A stretch of DNA of 28,399 bases. Origin: an uncultured Oscillospiraceae bacterium. GTDB lineage: Bacteria > Bacillota > Clostridia > Oscillospirales > Oscillospiraceae. Below are positions 22,191-28,399 of the stretch, one piece after another. Each line of letters opens with the position of its first letter. The first letter of the stretch is position 1. The notes beneath the pieces were generated by a model that was not told the DNA's origin, did not search any database, and worked only from the letters and a program-made list of their open reading frames with translations. The stretch lies in the NCBI GenBank assembly GCA_902497145.1, contig CABVDR010000033.1, positions 1-28,399 on the forward strand. The letters are read 5' to 3'. The translations under genes and the position numbers were made by a program.

Positions 22191-22891
22191 CAGCCATCTA
22201 TAAGCGGGAGCTGAGCTCCTATTTTAATTCCATGATCGGCTATGTCTTTGTGGCGGTGCTGATCTTCTTTACCGGTATCTATTTTATGGCCTACAACCTC
22301 TATAACGGCCTGCCCCAGTTCTCCTACACCCTGTATAGCCTCATGAGCATTCTGCTCATTACCATCCCTGTGCTCACCATGAAGTCCATGGCGGAGGAGC
22401 GCCACAGCCGCACCGACCAGCTGCTGCTCACCTCCCCCGTCACCCTCACCGGGGTGGTGCTGGGCAAGTACTTCGCCATGGTCACGGTGTTCCTCATTCC
22501 CGTGGCCCTGATGGCCTTCTGCCCCCTCATCATCGCTATGAACGGGGAGGCCCGGCTTCTCTCCGACTACGCCGCCCTCTTTGCCTTTTTCCTTATGGGC
22601 TGCGTGTTTCTGGCCATCGGCATGTTCCTCTCCTCCCTCACGGAGAGCCAGATCATTGCCGCGGTGAGCACCTTTGCCGTGCTGCTCATCCTGTACCTGT
22701 GGGACGACCTCACCGGCTTTCTGCCCTCTGCCCTGGGGGATCTGCTGTCTGCCTTCTCCTTTACCCAGACCTTCTATAACTTTGTGCAGTATAGTATGTT
22801 TGACCTGGGCGGCGTGGTGCTGTACCTGTCGTTGGCGGGGCTGTTTGTGTTCCTCACCATCCAGGGGCTGCAGAAGCGCCGCTGGTCTTAA
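22187..22891 (+). CDS. ABC transporter permease (GldF-like)
   Basis: A 234-residue, six-helix ABC-2-type permease. It opens with TAIYKRELSSYFNSMIGYVFVAVLIFFTGIYFM, the typical ABC-2 start, then the conserved cytoplasmic block LTMKSMAEERHSRTDQLLLTSPVT that links to the ATPase, then four further helices. It overlaps the ATPase gene by four bases and is followed by the GldG-like gene 15 bases later, a stable ATPase-permease-GldG-DUF4340 module found in many bacteria. The substrate of the module is unknown. Confidence 0.92.
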   Translation: MTAIYKRELSSYFNSMIGYVFVAVLIFFTGIYFMAYNLYNGLPQFSYTLYSLMSILLITIPVLTMKSMAEERHSRTDQLLLTSPVTLTGVVLGKYFAMVTVFLIPVALMAFCPLIIAMNGEARLLSDYAALFAFFLMGCVFLAIGMFLSSLTESQIIAAVSTFAVLLILYLWDDLTGFLPSALGDLLSAFSFTQTFYNFVQYSMFDLGGVVLYLSLAGLFVFLTIQGLQKRRWS

Positions 22892-22906
22892 CGGGAGGTG
22901 GCAATC

Positions 22907-24289
22907 GTGAAGAACAAAGCAAAGATTTCCCGCTCCCTGCGCCAGGGGGGCTATCTGGCGGGGGTCACCGCCGGAGTGCTGGCGGTGGTGGTGCTGCTTA
23001 ACCTGATGGTAGGCCAGCTGCCCTCCAACTGGAAGGAATTTGACCTCACCGACAACAGTCTCTATGAAATTACGGATACCTCCAAGGACTTCCTCTCCGG
23101 CCTTGACCAGGACGTACAGATCGTGGTGCTGGCGGAGGACGGCACGACCGACGCCCGCATCGAAAAGTTTTTGGACCGGTATGTGGCCCTGTCCTCCCAC
23201 CTGTCTCTGAGCTATGTGGACCCAGTGGCCCACCCCCAGCAGGCCAGCCAGTATGACGCCGACAGTGACAGTGTGGTGGTGCTGTGCGAGGAGACCGGCA
23301 AGTATCGGGCCATCTCGTTTGACGAAATCATTACCTATTCCTATACCAGCTACTTCTCCATGAGCGAGAGCACCTTTGACGCAGAAGGCCAGCTCACCTC
23401 GGCGGTGGACTATGTCACCAGCGACAGCAATCACACCGTCTACACCGTCACCGGCCACGGGGAGGAGGACCTGTCTGATCCCATCGTCTCCGCCATTGAA
23501 AAGGCCAACCTGAACCTGGAGAGCGTCAGCCCCGCTCTGGAGGGCGGCGTGCCGGAGGACTGCGACGTGCTGGTGGTCAATGGCCCCTCCACCGACCTGT
23601 CCGAGAGTGAGCGCACCCTGCTGGAGGACTACCTGGCCGGCGGCGGCCATATGGTCTTCCTGCCGGGAGATACCCTCACCTCCCTGCCCAACTGGGAGGC
23701 CCTGCTGGAGGGCCGGGGCCTGAAGCTGGTGGACGGCTACATTGCCGACCCGGGCAGCTACTACCCCCAGCTGGGTTCCGCCTTTGCCATCTGCGGCGTG
23801 CTGTCCACTTACAGCCCCGTCACCGACGGCTGCGACAGCAGCTCCCTGACTCTGCTGACCAACTCCCGGGGCTTTGAGGCCCTGGACCCCGGCACGGACG
23901 AGGACTGGACCATTTCCACCTTCCTGTCCACCACCAGCCAGGCCCTGGCGGTCACCGAGGATGACCAGCAGACCCAGGGCACCTATGTGCTGGGCGCGGT
24001 GGCCGAGGGCTCGGACGGCGGACGGCTCACCGTCTTTGGCAGCTCCTCACTGCTCAACGGCCAGATCATCTCCCAGAACCCCAGCCTGGTTAACCAGAGG
24101 CTGTTCATGAACGCCCTCACCGCTACCTTTGAGGATACCAGCACCATGTCCATTCCCTCCAAGAGCCTGGAGACCACCTACAACACCATCCAGAACCCCG
24201 GCCTGTGGAGCACCACCTACCTCGTCATCCTGCCGGTGGGCATCCTGCTGTGCGGCTTTGTGTTCTGGATGAAACGGAGAAAGCTATGA
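22907..24289 (+). CDS. GldG-like ABC auxiliary protein
   Basis: A 460-residue protein with an N-terminal transmembrane helix (GYLAGVTAGVLAVVVLLNLMV), a large extracytoplasmic region of the ABC_transp_aux/GldG type (LYEITDTSKDFLSGLDQDVQIVVLAEDG; TVTGHGEEDLSDPIVSAIEKANLNLESVS; GPSTDLSESERTLLEDYLAGGGHMVFLPGD) and a C-terminal helix (TTYLVILPVGILLCGFVFWMKRRK). Such proteins are coupled to a GldA/GldF pair. I chose GTG 22907, 8 bases after GGGAGG; GTG 22898 is in frame but overlaps the ribosome site. The stop overlaps the next start by four bases (ATGA). Confidence 0.9.
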   Translation: MKNKAKISRSLRQGGYLAGVTAGVLAVVVLLNLMVGQLPSNWKEFDLTDNSLYEITDTSKDFLSGLDQDVQIVVLAEDGTTDARIEKFLDRYVALSSHLSLSYVDPVAHPQQASQYDADSDSVVVLCEETGKYRAISFDEIITYSYTSYFSMSESTFDAEGQLTSAVDYVTSDSNHTVYTVTGHGEEDLSDPIVSAIEKANLNLESVSPALEGGVPEDCDVLVVNGPSTDLSESERTLLEDYLAGGGHMVFLPGDTLTSLPNWEALLEGRGLKLVDGYIADPGSYYPQLGSAFAICGVLSTYSPVTDGCDSSSLTLLTNSRGFEALDPGTDEDWTISTFLSTTSQALAVTEDDQQTQGTYVLGAVAEGSDGGRLTVFGSSSLLNGQIISQNPSLVNQRLFMNALTATFEDTSTMSIPSKSLETTYNTIQNPGLWSTTYLVILPVGILLCGFVFWMKRRKL

Positions 24290-25401
24290 CAAAACAAAGT
24301 AAAACGCTTATTGCCCTGGCGGCAGCGGTGGTGGTGTGCGCCGGGGGCTATGCCGGGCTGCGGGCCTGGAACCAGAGCCAGAGCGAGACGGACGATACCG
24401 TCTACGTCACCCAGCTCAGCGACCCCACCGCCCTGTCAGTAACCAATCAGTACGGCACCTTCTCCTTCACCAAGGGGGAGGAGGGCTGGACCCGGGACGA
24501 CGACAGCGACTTCCCCACCGACCAGGATGCTCTGGGTGATCTGGCGGATCAGGCCGGGACTCTGGCGGCGGTGCGTACCATCTCGGACCCGGAGGACCTG
24601 ACCTCCTACGGCCTGGACGCGCCCACCATGGAGGTGAGCCTCACCGATGAGGACGGCACCCAGGTCCAGCTGCTCATTGGCAGTACCCTGGACAGCGGCG
24701 ACTACTACGCCAAGGTGGAGGGGAGCGACACGGTCTACACCATTGACAGTACCCTCCCTGAGGCTCTGGATATCCAGGTGGATGAACTCATCGCCCTAGC
24801 CCAGTTCCCCAGTCTCAGCGAGGACAACATCCAGTCCGTCACCTGGACCAGCGGAGACAACACCCTTACTCTGGTTCAGGAGCAGGCCGAGAGCGATGGG
24901 GACAGCAGTGATACCAGCGCCTCTTCCAGCTTGGACACCAGTGCCGACTCCAGCGAAGAGGAGACCGCCTCCACCTGGACGGTGGAGGGCCAGACTGTGT
25001 CGTCGGACAACACCACCTTCATCAGTCTCATGGCGCAGCTGTCTGAGCTGGCCTTCTCGGACTGCTATGACTACCACAAGCAGGCCCAGACTCGCACCGA
25101 CTGCGGCCTGGATGACCCCACCGGGGTGCTCACCGTGGTGTACACCGACGGGGACGAGGAAAAGACCATGACCCTCACCCTGGGGGCCCTGGCGGAGGGC
25201 GGGGACAGCTACTACGCCCTGCTGGATGACGACCCCATTATCTATCTCATCCCCACCAACCAGATCGGCTCCCTGTTCTCCCTGACCGTGGATAATCTCA
25301 CGGCGGTGGAGGAGACCGAGGAGGAGACCGATACCGACACCAGCACGGATACCAGCAGCGACGCCGGTACGGACACCAGTGCCGATACGGCGAGCGAATG
25401 A
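24286..25401 (+). CDS. DUF4340 membrane-anchored protein
   Basis: A 371-residue protein: an N-terminal transmembrane anchor (KTLIALAAAVVVCAGGYAGLRAW) and an extracytoplasmic region with two DUF4340-like repeats (EEGWTRDDDSDFPTDQDALGDLADQAGTL...YAKVEGSDTVYTI, and SLMAQLSELAFSDCYDY...YYALLDDDPIIYLI). Between them is a Ser/Asp/Thr-rich linker (SDGDSSDTSASSSLDTSADS), and the C-terminus repeats it (TDTDTSTDTSSDAGTDTSAD), suggesting flexible acidic or cell-wall-spanning segments. ATG 24286 is chosen because it overlaps the GldG-like stop as ATGA; the frame is open further upstream inside that gene. It is the last gene of the ABC module, before a terminator at 25405-25447. Function in the complex is unknown. 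Confidence 0.9.
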   Translation: MTKQSKTLIALAAAVVVCAGGYAGLRAWNQSQSETDDTVYVTQLSDPTALSVTNQYGTFSFTKGEEGWTRDDDSDFPTDQDALGDLADQAGTLAAVRTISDPEDLTSYGLDAPTMEVSLTDEDGTQVQLLIGSTLDSGDYYAKVEGSDTVYTIDSTLPEALDIQVDELIALAQFPSLSEDNIQSVTWTSGDNTLTLVQEQAESDGDSSDTSASSSLDTSADSSEEETASTWTVEGQTVSSDNTTFISLMAQLSELAFSDCYDYHKQAQTRTDCGLDDPTGVLTVVYTDGDEEKTMTLTLGALAEGGDSYYALLDDDPIIYLIPTNQIGSLFSLTVDNLTAVEETEEETDTDTSTDTSSDAGTDTSADTASE

Positions 25402-25404
25402 CCT

Positions 25405-25447
25405 AAAATACTCCGGGGGCTTTGCCCTCGGAGTATTTTGACTTTTT
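25405..25447 (+). terminator. Terminator after DUF4340 gene
   Basis: AAAATACTCCG (25405-25415) pairs with CGGAGTATTTT (25429-25439), with an inner GGGC/GCCC stem, followed by a T-rich stretch. Its end runs into the possible csoR promoter. Confidence 0.85.
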
Positions 25448-25466
25448 TGCGGCCATGTGGTAGTGT
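25438..25466 (+). promoter_or_regulatory. Possible csoR promoter
   Basis: TTGACT (25438-25443), 17-base spacer and a weak -10 TAGTGT (25461-25466) preceded by TG. It overlaps the end of the preceding terminator. No TATACCC palindrome is present here. Confidence 0.45.
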
Positions 25467-25497
25467 AGACATAAGATTTGATACGAGGTGAGCCCCT

Positions 25498-25773
25498 ATG
25501 AGACAGTGTATGGATGCCGACAACCTCCACCGCCGCCTGCGCAAGATCATCGGCCAGGTTCAGGCCATTGATCGCATGGTGGACGAGGATGTGCCTTGTG
25601 AGGACATCCTTTCCCAGATCAACGCCGCCAAATCCGCCCTGCACAAGGCGGGCCAGGTGGTGCTGGAGGGCCACCTGCAGCACTGCGTCCGGGACGGCAT
25701 CGAGCACGGCGACGCAGAAAAGACCATCCAGAACTTTGCCAAAGCGGTGGAGCGGTTTTCCAATATGGGATAA
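25498..25773 (+). CDS. csoR: CsoR-family copper-sensing repressor
   Basis: A 91-residue all-helical metal-sensing regulator (DUF156). The ligand set C34, H59, C63 (the last two within GHLQHC) matches the C-H-C copper triad of CsoR; the segment RLRKIIGQVQAIDRMVDED is the conserved first helix. These proteins are tetramers that leave DNA when Cu(I) binds. The nickel-type (RcnR) and formaldehyde-type (FrmR) ligand sets differ, so copper is favoured. The ribosome site is weak (CGAGGTGAG) before ATG 25498. It has its own terminator (25780-25806) before the P1B ATPase gene it probably controls through the TATACCC palindromes at 25817-25834 and 25849-25866. Confidence 0.93.
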   Translation: MRQCMDADNLHRRLRKIIGQVQAIDRMVDEDVPCEDILSQINAAKSALHKAGQVVLEGHLQHCVRDGIEHGDAEKTIQNFAKAVERFSNMG

Positions 25774-25779
25774 GAGAGA

Positions 25780-25806
25780 CGCCCGGAGTGATCCGGGCGC
25801 TTTTTT
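25780..25806 (+). terminator. Terminator after csoR
   Basis: CGCCCGGA (25780-25787), loop GTGA, TCCGGGCG (25792-25799), then a C and six T (25801-25806). The ATPase promoter -35 starts only two bases later. Confidence 0.92.
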
Positions 25807-25807
25807 C

Positions 25808-25866
25808 TTGACAGAGTATACCCGTGGGGGTATAATGCTACTGTAAAATATACCCCATGGGGTATA
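25808..25866 (+). promoter_or_regulatory. Metal-ATPase promoter with two CsoR-type operators
   Basis: -35 TTGACA (25808-25813), 17-base spacer, -10 TATAAT (25831-25836). Operator 1, TATACCCGTGGGGGTATA (25817-25834), fills the spacer and overlaps the -10. Operator 2, TATACCCCATGGGGTATA (25849-25866), is a perfect palindrome near the start of the transcript. Both match the TATACCC-GGGTATA shape known for CsoR sites. Confidence 0.92.
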
Positions 25867-25881
25867 AAGGGGGCGGCAAAG

Positions 25882-27750
25882 ATGAAAAAAATAGAGGCCC
25901 TGCTGGAGTGGGGCGGCATGAAGCGGGACATTGTCTTTCTGGCGGTGTCCGCCCAGGCCCTGGTGCTGAGTTTGGCCCTTCCCCAGGAATGGCTGCCGGT
26001 TGACCCAGCGTGGATTGCCATCGTACTGTGCGGCGTGCCTATCCTGCTGGAGGCGGCGGTGGGGCTTATCACGGCCTTTGACATCAAGGCCGATGTGCTG
26101 GTGTCCATGGCCCTGGTGGCCTCGGTGGCCATCGGGGAGATCTTTGCCGCCGGCGAGGTGGCATTTATTATGCAGCTGGGGGCCCTGCTGGAGGAGGTCA
26201 CCGTGGCCCGGGCTCAGGCGGGAATCCGGCACCTGGTAAAGCTCACCCCCCGCACCGCACGGCGGCTTCTCCCCGACGGGGAGGAGGTGATCCCCGCCCA
26301 GCAGGTACAGGTGGGGGACCGGCTTCGGGTGCTGCCAGGAGAGACCATCCCGGTGGACGGGGTGATCCTCCAAGGACAGACCTCGGTGAACCAGGCGGTG
26401 ATGACGGGAGAGTCCCTGCCCGTGGACCTGGGGCCGGGGGATGAGGTGTCCAGCGGCACGGTGAACCAGTTTGGCTCCTTTGATATGGAGGCCCGGCGGG
26501 TGGGGGAGGACAGCACCATCCAGCGCCTTGTTCGCCTGGTGGAGTCAGCGGACGCGGGCAAGGCCAAGATCGTCCGCCTGGCCGACCGGTGGGCCACCTG
26601 GATCGTGGTCACCGCCCTCACAGCGGCCCTGCTCACCTGGCTGTTTACCGGCCAGATCATCCGGGCAGTGACCATTCTGGTGGTCTTTTGTCCCTGCGCC
26701 CTGGTGCTGGCCACCCCCACCGCCATTATGGCCGCCATCGGCAACGCCACTCGCCACGGCTTTCTGGTGCGGGAGGGGGATGCCCTGGAGCGGCTGGCTC
26801 AGGTCAAGCGGGTGGCCTTTGACAAGACGGGCACCCTCACCTATGGCAAGCCCCAGGTGAGTGGAGTGGAGGCGATGACTGAAACCTGGGACAAAGAGAG
26901 GCTGTACGCCCTGGCTGCCGGGGCGGAGGGGCGCTCTGAGCACCCTCTGGGTAAGGCAGTGGTGGCCTGCTACCGGGAGAGCACCGGCCGCACGCCGCCC
27001 TCCTGTGAAGGATTTGCCATGCTCCCCGGCCGGGGCGTGCAGGCCCAGGTGGAGGGGCACACCGTGCTGGCCGGCAACCGGGCCCTGCTGGAGGAGTCGG
27101 GGGTATCCCTGCCCCAGTGGTCCCAGGCTGGACAGTGGCTGGACCGGGGCAGTACGCTCATCTATCTTAGTGTAGACGGGGCGGCGGCGGGGTTCCTTGC
27201 TCTGTCCGACCGGCCCCGCCCCGACGGGGCGCAGGTGGTGCGGGCCATCCAAAGGGCGGGGGCGGAACCGGTGCTTCTCACCGGCGACCACGCCGCGGCC
27301 GCCAAAACCCTGGCCGGAGAGCTGGGCATCCCACAGTTCCAGGCTGACTGCCTGCCCCAGGACAAGCTGGACTGGATCGACCGCAGCCAGCAGGAGGGGG
27401 CCGGGGTGTGTATGGTGGGGGACGGCATCAACGACGCTCCTGCTCTCAAGCGGGCTCTGGTAGGGATCGCTATGGGGGGCGTGGGCAGCGATATCGCCGT
27501 GGAGGCCGCCGACATTGCCCTGGTCAATGATGACATTGGGCAGCTGCCCCACCTGCTGCGGCTGTCCCGAAAGATGATGCGGACCATCAAGGCCAACATG
27601 ACCTTCTCCATGGCGTTGAACTTCCTGGCCATCGTCCTGGCCATCCGGGGGGATATCGACCCGGTGGTGGGGGCGCTGGTCCACAACGCAGGCTCAGTGC
27701 TGGTAATTTTGAACTCCGCCCGCCTGCTGGGAATGGGGAGAAAAGAATAA
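25882..27750 (+). CDS. P1B-type heavy-metal ATPase, probably copper exporter
   Basis: A 622-residue P-type ATPase. Actuator TGE motif in MTGES (174-178), CPC metal site in the membrane (C270-P271-C272), phosphorylation site DKTGTLT with D314, SEHPLGKAV with H354-P355, and hinge GDGIND (513-518). About three helices precede the actuator, two surround CPC and two close the protein (FSMALNFLAIVLAI; GALVHNAGSVLVILNSARLL). There is no N-terminal heavy-metal-binding domain, which accounts for its short length. Copper is inferred from the CsoR-type operators and regulator; the closing VHNAGS-NSARLL segment is not the classical CopA Met/Ser pattern, so another soft or divalent metal remains possible. 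No copper chaperone gene is adjacent. Confidence 0.9.
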   Translation: MKKIEALLEWGGMKRDIVFLAVSAQALVLSLALPQEWLPVDPAWIAIVLCGVPILLEAAVGLITAFDIKADVLVSMALVASVAIGEIFAAGEVAFIMQLGALLEEVTVARAQAGIRHLVKLTPRTARRLLPDGEEVIPAQQVQVGDRLRVLPGETIPVDGVILQGQTSVNQAVMTGESLPVDLGPGDEVSSGTVNQFGSFDMEARRVGEDSTIQRLVRLVESADAGKAKIVRLADRWATWIVVTALTAALLTWLFTGQIIRAVTILVVFCPCALVLATPTAIMAAIGNATRHGFLVREGDALERLAQVKRVAFDKTGTLTYGKPQVSGVEAMTETWDKERLYALAAGAEGRSEHPLGKAVVACYRESTGRTPPSCEGFAMLPGRGVQAQVEGHTVLAGNRALLEESGVSLPQWSQAGQWLDRGSTLIYLSVDGAAAGFLALSDRPRPDGAQVVRAIQRAGAEPVLLTGDHAAAAKTLAGELGIPQFQADCLPQDKLDWIDRSQQEGAGVCMVGDGINDAPALKRALVGIAMGGVGSDIAVEAADIALVNDDIGQLPHLLRLSRKMMRTIKANMTFSMALNFLAIVLAIRGDIDPVVGALVHNAGSVLVILNSARLLGMGRKE

Positions 27751-27755
27751 AAGAA

Positions 27756-27793
27756 GAGCCAGACCGGAAGAAATTCCGGTCTGGCTCATTTTT
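27756..27793. terminator. Bidirectional terminator between metal ATPase and ftsH
   Basis: A 14-bp perfect stem GAGCCAGACCGGAA / TTCCGGTCTGGCTC (27756-27769 / 27774-27787), GAAA loop, T-run 27789-27793. The opposite strand is T-rich past the stem, so it serves both convergent genes. Confidence 0.92.
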
Positions 27794-27796
27794 GGA

Positions 27797-28399
27797 TCAG
27801 GGCTCCGCAGGGGTGAGGCCCTCAAAGACCTCGTCGTCCGGGTCAGTAAAGACCTTCTGGAAGGTTTCGCCGCTCATCACCTCATGTTGGAGCAGATACT
27901 GGGCGGTGAGCTCCAGCTGACTGCGGCGCTGGGAGAGAATATCCTCGCAGCGGCGGTAGGCCGCGTCCACAATGGACTTGACCTCCTCGTCAATGAGGCC
28001 GGCGATCTCCTCGGAGTAGCTGCGGGACTGGGCCATGGTGCGGCCGATAAAGACCTCGTTGCTCTCGCTGGTGTAGGCGATGGTACCCAGCTTCTCGCTC
28101 ATGCCGTACTTGGTGACCATGTTCCGAGCGATGGAGGAGGCCTTCTGGATATCGCTGGAGGCGCCGGTGGAGATGTCCCCCAGCACCAGCTGCTCGGCCA
28201 CCCGGCCGCCCAGGCACACAGCGATGTGCTCCTCCAGCTCCCGGCGGGACAGGTAGGAGCGGTCCTCCTGAGGCAGGGAGATGGTCATGCCGCCGGCGCC
28301 GCCCCGGGGGATAATGGTGATCTGGTGCACCGGGTCCTGGGTCTCCAGCTCGTGAATGACCACGGCGTGGCCCGCCTCGTGGTAGGCGGTGAGACGTTT
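27797..28399 (-). CDS. ftsH: ATP-dependent zinc metalloprotease FtsH, C-terminal part
   Basis: C-terminal protease domain of membrane-bound FtsH; the membrane and AAA+ parts are off the right edge. From base 28399 the minus strand reads KRLTAYHEAGHAVVIHELE, containing the zinc motif HEAGH. It continues DPVHQITIIPRGGAGGMTISLPQEDRSYLSRRELEEHIAVCLGGRVAEQLVLGDISTGASSDIQKASSIARNMVTKYGMSEKLGTIAY, all FtsH signatures, including the third zinc-ligand region (TGASSDIQKA). FtsH degrades unneeded or damaged membrane and cytosolic proteins. The C-terminus, VFEGLTPAEP, is short, without a long acidic tail. The gene ends at the terminator 27756-27793. Confidence 0.97.
   Translation of the reverse strand, partial: KRLTAYHEAGHAVVIHELETQDPVHQITIIPRGGAGGMTISLPQEDRSYLSRRELEEHIAVCLGGRVAEQLVLGDISTGASSDIQKASSIARNMVTKYGMSEKLGTIAYTSESNEVFIGRTMAQSRSYSEEIAGLIDEEVKSIVDAAYRRCEDILSQRRSQLELTAQYLLQHEVMSGETFQKVFTDPDDEVFEGLTPAEP

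Noticed and set aside
21509..23650. 713-codon minus-strand open frame opposite the GldA/F/G genes
   Set aside because: It spans three genes with coherent families on the plus strand and has no domain of its own.
24900..25400. Short tandem repeats in the DUF4340 gene as a possible CRISPR or VNTR
   Set aside because: They encode Ser/Thr/Asp runs with irregular periods and no spacer structure; low-complexity protein sequence explains them.
24796..26373. 525-codon minus-strand open frame across DUF4340, csoR and the metal ATPase start
   Set aside because: It crosses two terminators, promoters and CsoR operators; the plus-strand genes explain the region.

Overview
The window looks like chromosomal DNA of an anaerobic, low-oxygen Bacillota, most likely a GC-rich gut Clostridia of the Oscillospiraceae type (Flavonifractor/Intestinimonas-like). 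The grounds are strong G/C preference at third codon positions, classical AGGAGG ribosome sites, the relA-dtd-MBL-hemZ gene order, HemZ, a SigV/RsiV-like pair, a CsoR regulator, and heterodimeric ABC exporters under MarR and GntR control. The genus is an inference. Both ends cut genes: relA at the left (N-terminus missing) and ftsH at the right (N-terminus missing, minus strand). No rRNA, tRNA, CRISPR array, insertion sequence or prophage was recognised, and no gene-free stretch exceeds about 300 bases.

Layout. 1-3888 (+): relA 3' end, a small two-helix membrane protein, dtd, an MBL-fold hydrolase and hemZ. 3892-4037 is a highly structured intergenic element: two tandem Y-shaped inverted repeats plus a competing hairpin. 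4063-6910 (+): a uridine-kinase-like nucleoside kinase and a cytoplasmic GH13 neopullulanase-type enzyme, closed by a terminator shared with the minus-strand lexA-ylmH operon (8362-6945), which has a LexA-box-like site over its promoter. 8598-13005 (+): marR followed by the two halves of a heterodimeric ABC exporter, the second with an unusual insert of about 130 residues. 13053-13613 (-): mntP with a yybP-ykoY-type manganese riboswitch and terminator in its leader. 13827-14180 (-): a DarA/PstA c-di-AMP receptor. 14418-15770 (+): an ECF sigma factor and RsiV-like anti-sigma factor behind an ECF-type promoter. 15865-16299 (+): a second marR. 16340-19265 (-): a GntR(YtrA)-ATPase-permease-permease operon plus a small membrane protein. 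19385-20931 (-): ogt and a DUF3048 lipoprotein. 21102-25401 (+): a GldA/GldF/GldG-like ABC system with a DUF4340 protein. 25498-27750 (+): csoR and a P1B metal ATPase with two near-identical palindromic operators.

Functional themes are stress sensing and envelope or metal homeostasis: stringent response (RelA), SOS (LexA), c-di-AMP (DarA), cell-wall stress (SigV/RsiV), Mn efflux (MntP), probable Cu efflux (CsoR/P1B) and several ABC exporters. Regulation is unusually readable: most of the regulated units carry a recognisable promoter with an overlapping operator or leader RNA. No wholly new multigene system was identified. The least explained items are the tandem Y-shaped element at 3892-4037, the duplicated WAWK insert in the second ABC half, the SOS-coupled ylmH and the small membrane ORFs.
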